Shown one piece after another: positions 13,327 to 24,700 of a stretch of 64,000 bases of DNA (positions are counted from its first letter, which is position 1; each line of letters opens with the position of its first letter). A program made the translations under genes and the position numbers. The notes beneath the pieces are model-generated. The model saw only the letters and a list, made by a program, of their open reading frames with translations. It was not told where the DNA came from and did not search any database. The stretch is from Serilophus lunatus (lineage: Eukaryota; Chordata; Aves; Passeriformes; Eurylaimidae): the NCBI GenBank assembly GCA_013399895.1, contig VXBA01006212.1, forward strand, positions 74,527 to 138,526. The letters run 5' to 3'.

Positions 13327-14057
13327 AAGGAAGAAAAAAAGAAAAGCTAGTAAGAGACAAAGATGGCTGCCGGAGAGGAGCGGGGTGAGAGCCTGTGAAC
13401 AACAACGCAGACACCAAGGTCAGTGCAGAAGGAGGGGGAGGAGATGCTCCTGGCGCCGGAGCTGAGATCCAGCTGCAGCCCATGGGGAAGACCATGGTGA
13501 AGCAGCTGTGCCCCTGCAGCCCATGGAGGACCACAGGAGTGCAGAGATCCACCTGTAGCCCGTGGAGGAGCCACGCCGGAGCAGGTGGATGCTGGGGAAG
13601 GCTGTAGCCCGTGGGAGACCCAAGGTGGAGCTGGGTCCTGGCAGGGGACTGTAGCCTGTGGGGAGAGGAGCCCACTTGGAGTAGGATTCTCCTGTTAGGA
13701 CGCGTGGCTCGTGGGGCCCACGCTGGAGCAGCCTGTGCCTGAGGGACTGCACCCTGTGGAATGTCAGCCATGTGGCAGCTGTGGGTGAAGGGCTGCTGCC
13801 CATGGGATGGACTCTCGCTGGAGCAGTTTGTGAGAGGAACTGTATCCTGTGAGGGATGGGATCCATGGAATGTGGCTGGAAGGACTCTTCTCCCCAAGCA
13901 GCGGCTGAGAACAGCAGCTGACCACAGCAACACCTCTCCCCCCTCCTCGCCTTTTCCCTTGACCGCTGCGGGAGAATAGGTTGGATGTAAGAAGGAGGGG
14001 GTGGGGAGTAAAAGGTGTCTCTTATTGTCTCTCACTCTTAGCTCTGATCTTGTTAGT

Positions 14058-14063
14058 AATAAA
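14058..14063 (+). terminator. LTR poly(A) signal AATAAA, sense strand
   Basis: AATAAA sits about 190 bases before the 3' end of the GC-rich LTR, with GT-rich sequence after it. Because the LTR is in the sense orientation it could in principle cause premature polyadenylation within PRKN intron 7. Confidence 0.5.
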
Positions 14064-17000
14064 CCTGACTATTGTTCCCACATGGAGTCTTGTTTTGCCT
14101 GTGACGGTGATTAAGAAAGAATTTGCTGTAGTCCTTATCATGAATAACGAAACCTCTCGTTATATTCTCTCTCCTCTATTGCTGAGCAAGGGGGAGTGAG
14201 AGAGTGGCTGTAGTGGGTCCCTGGCACTCAGCCCAGGTTAAACCACTACAAACACATTTTCAGCCATTTGTTAAAATATTGAAAATAGTTTAGGTTTAGG
14301 GGAGAAGTTTTCAGTTCCATGTATTTTTGCTTACATAGGTATTGATACACATAAAATTGTTCCAGTGTTCTTCATAGATATGGTCTTGACTTGAGATGAT
14401 AAAACAGTATTGAAATAAATTATGCTTCACTTCACACATTTCTCCCTTAAAAATTAATCTTTTAGGTATTGTTGACAAGGCAAAAAAAGAAAGGCAAACT
14501 CTCAAAATTATTTTAATTGCCCTGATCAAAAGTTTGCAAAAACACAGCATCCCTGTCGAAATTTCAAACTTCCTCTGAGGATTGTGACAGAATTCTGCCA
14601 TATTCAGTCAACAGTTTGCTTCGTCGCTCCCAAGGCCTTCATGCCCAGCTCAGCAAGGCCTTGATGTTACAAAGTCCTTTGAATTTTACCTAAAGGGAAC
14701 TAAAGCCCTTTCACACTCCAGCCTTGCTTTTTGTTTTATTTGACATTACTCAATAGGTTTTGCTATGTCTAAATTAGAACAGTGTCTAATAGCTGTCTGA
14801 TTGCATTCATCATTGCTACAGCTTGACAGTTCTGCAGCATGAAGGTCACATCAAATTCCAGTTCACATAAGGCAAAGCCCTGATTTATTTCTGTCCAGAA
14901 CTCTTGCGAGGCAATTGCAGCCCCCTGGACTTCTTTGCACATAAATGCTGTGGATTATTGATTAGAATCAGAATTCTAGATGTAAGGGCTAGGATTTACT
15001 TAGTTGAAATCTGGGGGTACTCACCCTGCTGCTGTACATTGTACATACTTTTTGGGGGCTGAATCTTCAATTTTATTTTTGTTGTATGTATTTTCAAACA
15101 ACATGTTTTATTTTCAATCCATTAGAAGTTTATTAATACTGATTGACCTGTAGGTCAGTGATAAATGTTTCCTTTTAAATGTTTATTAGTGTATTACCTT
15201 ATAATGATAGAAATACGATTTCATTAAAAAATCATATATGATACATATGAAAGGGAATTTAGACATACTAAGGAAGGTTTACACATCCTTTTCTGCAGAG
15301 ACAGAAGAAATTATATTCTTAGTGATGGGTAAAGCTGTATGCTTTGTATAGGACTATGTGGCTTACGTTTATGTTTGGTAATCTCTATTTCCCTTTTTCT
15401 ACAACAACAATGTTTTTATCTTTTTAAATGTTGACATGCTGTCATGGAGAACATGCAGGCCCTCATCAAACTGCGCAATTGAGCTGACATCATGTAGTCA
15501 GCTGAGATTTCCTTTCCTGACTGGTGGCACAGAGCTATGGAACTGCCATTAGAGACTCGAGTAGAAAATGAGTAGAAAAGAGATGGCTTTTTAAAGCACA
15601 GTTACCAGTCTCTCAATACTAAAAAAGCTTTAAAGTACTGCAGTTAGCAAAAGTTAAAATACTCCATAGGTTGCTGTGAATTGTGCCATAAGCTGAATTA
15701 GGCTTTGTTTGTCTCTAGAGATTAGGGATGGAAGGGGCAAGGACTGTACCTTTTAATACTACCCCTGTGATATGTGTCTCTTCATTCAGACTCCTGAGTT
15801 CTTATACATTGTGTGATGCACAAATGTTAATATATGTCACTGTTAGAAAAATTGCATGCGAAATACGGAGAAATGAAAAACACTGAACACAGACCCTGCA
15901 GCTACCACCGTCAGTTGAATTTCACAGAGGATCTTGAGTGATAGGTCAGCCCAAAATTATTCTTAGGGGCAAGGATCTTGTCAACATCAAGTGTACTGTC
16001 AGTCTAGCTATTTAAGTTTGTTATTCTTTCTTATACGTCAAGGACTTGAAGACATTTTTCTCTGGTTTTACTTAGGCAAACCTGTTCTTCCTGAGTTCTC
16101 AAAGGACGTTGCAGCAAGTTGTGGCATTGCTTCATGGACTTCTTTAACTATCCTGAGATGATATTTGGGAAACTGTGTTCATGGAACACCATTCCATGCT
16201 TTAGACAACTAATGTTCCTGTCAAAACTACCTATACTTACCTCTGGATCTTATCTGTCTTTATCTGATCTTTGACACATCTCCTAAAGGATTACTGGGAA
16301 TAGCCCTAGAACTGCCATCTCTTTACGTCTGCTGACAGAGCTTCCAACCCCTTTTGCTCTTCCCAAGATCATTGTATATATTTTACAACTCATGTCCACA
16401 CTGGCTAACATGGGCTCATTTGTATGTGCTTTAGCAATTTTTCAGTGGTCTCATGCTTCTTAGAAGCAACCCATCAGCTGTGTTTCTAGCATATGTGACA
16501 GGGGTCTGGTTTTGTCACCTTCATGCTTGTCACCAATTCTTGGTTAAATTTTTGTTTGTTACTAGTTCCTTCCACGTATCTGTTCCTACTGGGGAGTATA
16601 ACACTCTACAAAGTGACCATGTTTTTTCCTGCAGAAGAAGCTGTTTATTCCTGAGACGTGCACTCATTTCTTCTGTTTTTGGATGTCTTCTTATATGCTG
16701 TGTGAATGTTACTATCTCAATGAGGTCTCTCTGATTACAGCTGTCTCTCAGCACAGTTCCTTTGTGTCAGTGAGATGGGTGGTAACCACAGTTCCCCCAG
16801 TGCAACCCATCCACTTTCTGGCTCTGTTTGTCAGGAAAATACAGATAGCATTTTCCTATAGTCCTGCAGATATAGTCCAGTGCCTGGGTTCAGGCGCCAC
16901 AATCAGTGTGCTAAAAGGTCTGGCCCTGAGAGTTTGCAGGTTGAAGAGAACCTGACATGAAAAATAGCTCTACTAGTAGTGTGTGTCTTCAATGTTCTTT

Positions 17001-17271
17001 ATTTTTTCTGTATGCTGCTGTCCCTGTCTCCTCATCCTGTACACCCATTTTCAAATTTCCCAATGAAAATATCCCCTTTGATCTTTTCTGCTCACTAGAT
17101 ACGAATGGTAATTTAGGCTGCTAATCTACCCTCCTATTCAGCTTCAAAACTGAGTGCTTCTTTCGGAGCACTGAACTCAGACTCATCATGACTTTCACTG
17201 AAGAATATTATAGACTGAATAAACTACAGATTACATCCTGACAATTAAGCAATTTATTAACAAAATTTACT

Positions 17272-17313
17272 TTAAAAATAAAGCTACTCCTATTAAAAAT
17301 AAAGCTACTCCTT
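17272..17313 (+). repeat. 21-bp tandem duplication
   Basis: TTAAAAATAAAGCTACTCCT plus one base occurs twice head to tail, the first copy at 17272-17292 and the second at 17293-17313. The near identity of the two copies suggests a recent slippage or replication event. Confidence 0.85.
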
Positions 17314-17619
17314 TAGGTCCTAAAGTTTGTTTTAAAAATAGTTATATTGCTAAAGCAGAAGGATGACATGAGAGCTGTTACTTAAATAGCATCATCTATC
17401 TTTTTTTGCAACTTTCAGCGCTGGTAATGGGTGGGCTCCAAAACCTCTTTCTTCAGCAAACCAGCTAAATAAGCCAGGTTAATTGAAGGGGAAAAGAATC
17501 TGACTGTACCTAACACATCAACAGCCAGTTTCTTTTTCTGCTTTGGTCTTTCTGGCACAAAAAAAAGCACTTTTTAAAAATTGTGTGTTTTCTTGTCTTT
17601 GTTTGTTTTGTTTTATTGA

Positions 17620-17638
17620 TTTTTTTTTTTTTTTTTTT
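17620..17638 (+). repeat. Poly(T) run of 19
   Basis: An uninterrupted T run preceded by GTTT-rich sequence. It may be the A tail of a minus-strand insertion, but no retrosequence is recognisable beside it. Confidence 0.8.
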
Positions 17639-20600
17639 AAAACTGTGCCTAAGCTTGCTTTTATACACAAAGCAGAAATGTCTTTGAGGATAAGACTGTT
17701 ACTTCAGTCGCCTGAGTAAAATGTACATTAATATATTCCATAAAAGACTTTGTGGGAGCCAGATTATTTTAATCTTATATAATACATCCATTAATGTTAA
17801 GTGAGCCATATTTAAATATTGCTAAGACTTGGAGAGAAAAATCAGAAAATATGGAACTGATATTTTGTCATGCAGCTATGACTGTTCTTTCTCCACAAAG
17901 TCATAAAATGAGGATTCAGAGCCAGATGTTATAGCTTTCAATTGTTATTGCCTTCAGTGGAGGTTCCCAAGGTAATTGCATGGCAGCATTGCCTTATCAT
18001 TGTCAAACACAGCTTTGAGTCAGCTACAGATTGTCAGTGTATATACTCCCTAAATTCAAGACATGGGATTTAGGCTTTTTTGCTTGTAAGGGGTAGTTGG
18101 AGAATTATTTTGTATACTGTAATATTTTTTTATGCAAGATCAGCAAGTTAGGCCAAACTCACATCTTACAATGATGATAGAGAATATTAAATCCCAGTTT
18201 TGCATTGGTCATTATATCTATAGCACAGATGCATATGTAGTTTTCTTGTTCTGTTTCAGTCCCCTCCCTTGGGGAATCTGCCATACATTCTGTATCACTC
18301 TCACACATGGCGTCCTTTAGTATATTAACAAATGACTATATCACCTATTTAGTTTGCCATGTTCACCTACTATTTAACACGGTGGAGTTATTAGCACAAG
18401 GAAGACTTTTGGCTCAACTGTAATATAAATCAAAATAAATATATCACTTTTGTACAGCTAAATGGAGTATACTTTATATAACCAAGATTTTCAATTGAAA
18501 AAGATCTTGACCTCAAAAGACAAGAGATAAAAAACACCCCTCAAACCAAACCTGTAGAGAGATCTGAGATAAAAGACTAAGCTACAAATGGAGATTTCAT
18601 TTTCTATTTGGTATGGGTCAGATGCTGTCCACTTTGAGGTCCTTGTTTCTCCTAGCACAAACAAGAAAACTCAAGGCACTCTACGAATTTTCTTATCCTC
18701 AGGAATTTTCTGCATGAGTTCAATACAGGCTCAACCTAAAGAGCAAGTGCTGTATGCACAGGTTACCTAGCAAGGAACTTTCTCTTCTTCTGGAGCTCCA
18801 AGGCTTCACATCTAGGGTAAAAAGAGATCATTCTTCATAGTTTTGAAATTCAAGTCTATAAGGCTCCATTTCTCTTTGATGAAAAGACAAGAAGCTGATA
18901 GTACCATATATAGCATACAGCAGAATACAGTGCCTTTGCAAATATCATGTGGTTAAGGGTTACTTATCCTACACTTTTCTTACATTGCTTAATAACATAT
19001 TTTGGGGACGGTTGCAAAGTTCCACTGAACATCAGTTATTGTCTAGTGTTGAATTTCCAGTCCTGTGTCATTTCATCTGCCAGAAAATAAAATGATCCTT
19101 GCAATTTTCTTGTTATTACATGACCTTTATAAGGAAAATTACAAGACTACTTAATATAATGCTCTTTGAGAAATATTTTTCCTTTAGAAGATGAAAAGAG
19201 GAGTCTGATGGTAGTTTTATTTGGGGTTTTTCTGTTTGTTTGCTTTCCTGATCTTCCTCGGTTCCAACTTCCAGATAAAAGTTTTTTCATGTGTTAGTTT
19301 TGGATTATCAGATTTATGTCTGTTTTGTTTTCTGCCCTCATAGCTCACACCACAGCTTAGCTCCCACATCCTTAACTCCTTGGACACTAAGTAAGCCATT
19401 TTACAGCCCTGTATAGTGAATACTTGCTGGCAGATCGTGGCAAAGCCGAGTGATTCTGGAGCTGTAGTGAGGCCAGCCACACCATGCTGTGCTGTGCCAA
19501 TAGGGCATGCCATGCAGGATTAACCTGTCATCCCTGGGGAATCCCAGGGCTGGGGTAAGCTGAAGTGGAGCCAGAAAGGCAAGTTAGGTTAATGGAGTAA
19601 TTGGCTGCAGTGGTGCTGCAGCATTGCTCAGGTGCAAGGATGGAGTAAAAATCTGATTCAGTTTACAGAGCTGACTGTCAGTGTAGCACTGATGACGTTT
19701 TGAACATACTTTCCAGTAAGGCTTCTTAAGAAGAGATGGCAACATTTGAAATATCCAAGGGGAAAAGCAAAGCAGCACTGGTCTCTCATCTGCTGCCTCA
19801 TTTGTTTTGCCTCCTGTTTATGTGGTTCACTAAATGTATCATCTGAACACTAACTGAAAACCAGATCTTAAGAACTTTTAGGAAAGACAAAATGTTATTT
19901 CTGTGGGGCAAATCGAGAGTGCACCCTGCTTTGCACATACCAAGTGTGGTTTTGGTTACTGCTTCTGAAAAGGAAAGTGCTAATTGTTGTTTAAACATAG
20001 AGTGATAAGGATGGATGGAGATATGTGATGAAATATTTATTTCTATCCTCTGACAGAAGACATCTGGATCAAGATGTGATGAAAACCATATGGAGAATGG
20101 AAAAGATTAATAGGAACTTACCCATTCTTATTCTGTGAGAACTGGAGATAGTCACACAACTACAAGGCAGCAGGTATAAAGCAAACTGAGGAAGCTCACC
20201 CACTGTAAATTAAAATTGTGGAACTCAATGTTTATGCATATTGTAGAGACCAAAAGTATGTAGGGTTCTCAAAGTGACTAGATACATAAATGGAGAATTC
20301 CCAAGTGGAAGAAGGGGGATCTGATTGCATCCTCTATCAGAGAAGAGAGAAGAGCAGGGAGAGGAGGGAGGAAGAAGCAGGGCTGAATGATTTCTACCTT
20401 TTGTGCATTGTGGAACTCTGTTGCATCTGTGTCATGAGTGTGTCTTATGTCCGGATAGTATTGTTGAGGCCAAATTCAACCCAGTCCTCTTTTGCTCTTG
20501 CTGACCTTTCAATGAATATTTTCCCAGCTTTTTGTAGCAGAGGGTAATGCTATGAACAACATTTCTACAATATTATAAAGCTTATTATTTTGTGGCAAAT

Positions 20601-20928
20601 ACAGACAGATTGCCAAGACCTAACTTGGAGGTACCTTTTCAACTATATGGATGGAGGATTGGCTCAGCTGAGGGAAAAAATGCAGGCAATTACTTCTAAC
20701 ACTGGGTTTCTTCTTTATCTAATCTGCAATTTTCTGAAATACTGCTGTGTCTTTTGTCAAGAAATAGAGGCTAGCTGGCTTGGAAAATCTAAGATAAGGA
20801 ATTTCTGAGGCAGGAGTAATTGGTTGTGGTAGATTGGGACAAATTTGAACAGTGCTCAGAAGAATTGTTTACTGTACTGTGTACATACCACTTATTTCAA
20901 CCACTTCCATCATGTTTTTCTTTGTCTC

Positions 20929-20951
20929 TATTTATTTATTTATCTATTTAA
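20929..20951 (+). repeat. TTTA microsatellite, imperfect
   Basis: About five TTTA-type units with one ATCT interruption. Similar short tetranucleotide tracts occur at 26799-26816 (AAAT) and 1862-1884 (GTTT). Confidence 0.7.
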
Positions 20952-21696
20952 TATTGAGACAGTCAATGACATTAGCTTACTTTCCTACAGGAGATTGTCC
21001 TGAAGAACAAAGACACAAAGCATTAGTCCGAAACATAAAAAATGCCACATGTCCTCTTAGATTATGCACAGTCTGTCTTTAAATGTTAGCATTAACCTTC
21101 AGTTCAGTAGGATCTGTAGATACAAGACTGAAAAAATGCAAACTGACACTGTGTTGTATTTTTTTTATTCCAAATTTATGTTTGTCTTCAGATTATATTT
21201 TCCAGGTACAGAAAGAAGTTGGAAACTATTATTAGAGTTGGAGTTTCAGTTGATTAAGCACCTGTCACCTGAATCAGTTTTATATCACAGCTTCTCTAAT
21301 TCAGTGACCATTGCACAAAAGATATCATTGTACCTTTCAGACGTTTGCTACCTTGATTTGTTATTGTCCCAGTGAAGGAGGATATGGTCCTAATAATTTC
21401 AAGTGTGCTGTGTTCCCAAATCCCACTCTCCATCAAATTCCAAAAGTAACAAAAAATAAAAATAAAACTAGAAAATGTTCCACAACCTTCAAAGGAGAGC
21501 TAAAAATATATAGCAAGAAAGGGAAAGAGAAAGATGCACATACACATACCAAAGAATTTGTTGCAGCCAAGTTTACTTTTTCATTCAATGCCAGAGACTG
21601 CTTGACGGCAGCCACATTGTTAACTGTCTTATAAAGAGATGGCTGTGAGAGGTGTGAGCAGAATTAAAGTGGGGGAATGGATTAAAAAATACATCT

Positions 21697-21754
21697 ATTG
21701 ATGCTACATTCATGCAACCCCCACAATGGACTCTTGAATGAATGTAGCATCAAT
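21697..21754. repeat. Near-perfect inverted repeat (hairpin)
   Basis: The left arm 21697-21713 (ATTGATGCTACATTCAT) and right arm 21738-21754 are exact reverse complements over 17 bases. After one G/A mismatch the pairing continues for three more base pairs, leaving a loop of about 16 bases. The 58-base unit is the size of a small pre-miRNA-like or MITE-like hairpin. No family is recognised. Confidence 0.85.
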
Positions 21755-24700
21755 GCGTCACAAGTTAGGCAGGGCATACTTCTTGGCATAATCAGTAAAG
21801 CAAGGAAAAGCTCTCTAAATGGAAAATCGCAGGTAGCTGTGGAAAGAGAGATAGAAAAATGATCAGTGACAGCAATCTGTAGCCAAACATCAAAAATCCC
21901 GCTTTGCTCCTTTTTCCCTCCTTCTCTGTTTCCCTCAATAGACATCCATCAAACCGCAATAGGATTTCTGCTCTCCAGTTTGTGTCTTGGAAATTGACAA
22001 GAGAGGAGAATCACTTTGCCCAGATTCCTTGCTAAATTACATGAAAACAGGATTTGTGCTGCATGTAAACTGTGTAAATCCAGTCAGCTTTTAAGTGGAA
22101 ACCAATTTTGTAGTGTGTAAGTATCATTGATTTGTTAATCTGACAATTTTTTTAAACAAGCTGATGTGGATTAGCCAGTTCTAGTTATATGTCCCTTACA
22201 AGTCAATCCAATGCTGGATAGCTTGATGAGTAAAGCACTAGAAATTAACCTTTGAGGCCCCTGCCTATAAATAAATTATTGATCCTTAAAAAAGAATCAG
22301 ATAATCTCATTAGATATAGTTTTCTGTAGTATGAGTCTATGTCCTGCCATACAGAATCATTTATCATAATTGACAATCTTTTTCCTGAAGCAGACGGGAG
22401 CTAAGCTGCAATAGAAAGCAAATCCTGCAGGAATTGCTATAGAAGAGCAGTATGAAGAATTTCCAACTGATTTGATGCTTAAGGGATGTTTTGTTTCCCC
22501 TCCAAGTATTTCTAAGGGCTTTTAGCTTTTATGTATGCTTTTATAGCTGTATATCCAATAATTCTAAGTCAGGAAAAAAGGGCCTCTGAAATTTCATGCA
22601 TGATGGTGTTTTGGAGCCAGACAGAAGTACAAGGAATGAATTTTTGATCCATGACATAACAGACACAAGTGGAAAATATGTAGCAAGCAGTGTAATATTG
22701 AAAGGCAGAAGTGATACAGAGTTCAGTACTTAACATATAAATGACTGCATAGAAGTACTTTACAGAAAAAATAGTTAATGTGGTGTCAAAAGGTAAATGT
22801 ACAGGCAATGAGACCTAGTGTTGTTATTTTTTACAACTGCAACTCAGTGATCTCCTGAAATGAAGCAAAGTCAAGTGAGCATTTTGATGACATCATTAGT
22901 TTCAATAACTTGACTTCTTGACTTTACATTTTGTAAAAGGAAAATAAAAACAGAGGACGCTCATGTCTCAGCTCTGTTTCTCTGTTGCTGGGCAAATAGG
23001 AGACTGTACATGTGGGAGGGAGAGAGGGTTACTGAGGGGACACCAGGTTTTACTTGGCTTATCAACCTCCTTAAGTGTTAGCATCAAGGTCAGAGATGTT
23101 CCAGATGTTGATTTCTAGTATCTGCATCAGCATTCATAGTGGCAAACTATGTCACCGTAGAATCCCACTAGCGCAAATTTTCAAAAATACTTTTTTCTTT
23201 TCTGACTGATAAAGCTGGACTCTGTACCCTATGGGGTTTCATATATGCAATTAATAAGGTTGGAGATTTGGTCCTATACCTTTCTGTTCTGTCTTCAGGC
23301 TCACAGTTTAGAAACTCTGCACTGTTAAAAGAATATAGAAAAAAAGTGTAGATGAAGGAAAAAAATGGGCATGGTCTAAATAGGGGAAGTAATTCAAATA
23401 TTAGAAGAAATAGTGTCATGTAGAGTGTCTGATTTAATAAAGACATATTGGACTTGTGATAATAGAATTAATCTTAATTTAAAAAAACATTAGACAGACC
23501 AACTAATTAGAAGGCATAGCATATCTCTGTATCCAGTGGTAAAGATAAAGGATAGACTCTGTTGCTCTGGATTAACTCAAAAGTTATTTGTGACCATGTA
23601 AGTAAAGACTAGAAGGAGAATCCTGTAGCGTGGTGTGGCAGCTGTTCTGTACCAAATTGCTGGTGTAATCTCATGAAATTGCTTGCACTAATTCACTTCA
23701 GCGTACAGATGAATCTGATGGCATAATGCTGAACTGTAGGGGTTCTCTCCTGCCCTGCACATAGTAAAGCTTATTCATTTTCCAGTGCATTCCTAGTCCT
23801 GTTCAGCCACTGGACTTCAGGTGAATTGTGACAGGCTTGGAAATTTATTACCACAGTGCAAGCACACCATCATTCTCTGACCCATTGAAAGGGCCTGTCC
23901 AACTAGCAAGGGCAGTTTTCTCTTTTATGCACAAGGGAAAAAATTATATCAGTCTTTGTATCAGCATGATGATTTTTCATCAGCAGAGGATTTTTTAATA
24001 TTTTGCTGAAACCTATGGGTATTTAAAAGTGGATAGTCATTCAGTATTTCTTCACTGGTACAAGTGTACTAGTTTTTTTCCCCTGTCATTAAAGTGTTTA
24101 TCCCTGTTGATTAAAAAAACACTGAGCTGGACTTAGCTGCAGATAGAAAATGATCAGGATTTTTTTTGTTATTCTCAATATTTTTTTAAGTGCTGCAGAA
24201 AAAGAGATGGATGTTAAACTGTTTTGTTTATTTCATAGGCAAATACTAAGTTGTGCACCATAAAACAGATAGACCATCTCATTGACAGATCCAAAGCAAA
24301 GCATTCTTTATGAGAAAACACTATATTGCTAATAAAGTGATCCCAACAGCCAAGCTTGTGCTGCTTAATTTGTTTCCTTGGAGTGGTATTATAATTTTGA
24401 CATACCAAAAAATCGCCTCACAGAGACTCATATTGCATTTATTGCTGAGTGCATCTTTGATATAACATTTGTTATTGTAGTGCTTGGGGTGTCTTCAGAA
24501 GAGTAATATTCTAAATGAACCTGGCTGTATTATCCCTTTAGAGTAGACTTTTGCATTAAATTTTCAGCTTATTTCAAGTGCGTTTTGCCAGCTATTCATC
24601 AGGAGTGGTCTGTTCAAGAATACGGCCAGTATATCAATATAAAATCAGAAAAATCCTTAACACTTTCCCTTTGGGGAATCTCTCAGGTCATTCCAATTCT

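Larger units (their letters stand above)
13153..14250 (+). mobile_element. GC-rich solo LTR of an avian endogenous retrovirus, sense to PRKN
   Basis: This 1,098-bp element starts TGTATTGG, ends CCACTACA and is flanked on both sides by AACAC (13148-13152 and 14251-14255), a 5-bp target-site duplication. It contains a CCAAT box (13283-13287), a TATA-like ATATTTAAG (13318-13326), a poly(A) signal AATAAA (14058-14063) and a central block (about 13470-13900) of degenerate units built on CTGCAGCCCATGG and GCTGGAGCAG. I recognise this architecture from a repeat common in neoavian genomes, probably an ERVL-type LTR. It is non-coding; the long antisense frames (up to 237 codons) exist because GC-rich sequence has few stops. 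No gag, pol or env remains beside it. Confidence 0.85.

Noticed and set aside
13322..14035. 237-codon open frame on the minus strand, plus overlapping 148- and 105-codon frames
   Set aside because: They lie antisense within the GC-rich LTR (the last in the junction region). The length is explained by few stop codons in GC-rich repeats; the residues are low complexity (Pro/Ser/His-rich) and match no family I know.
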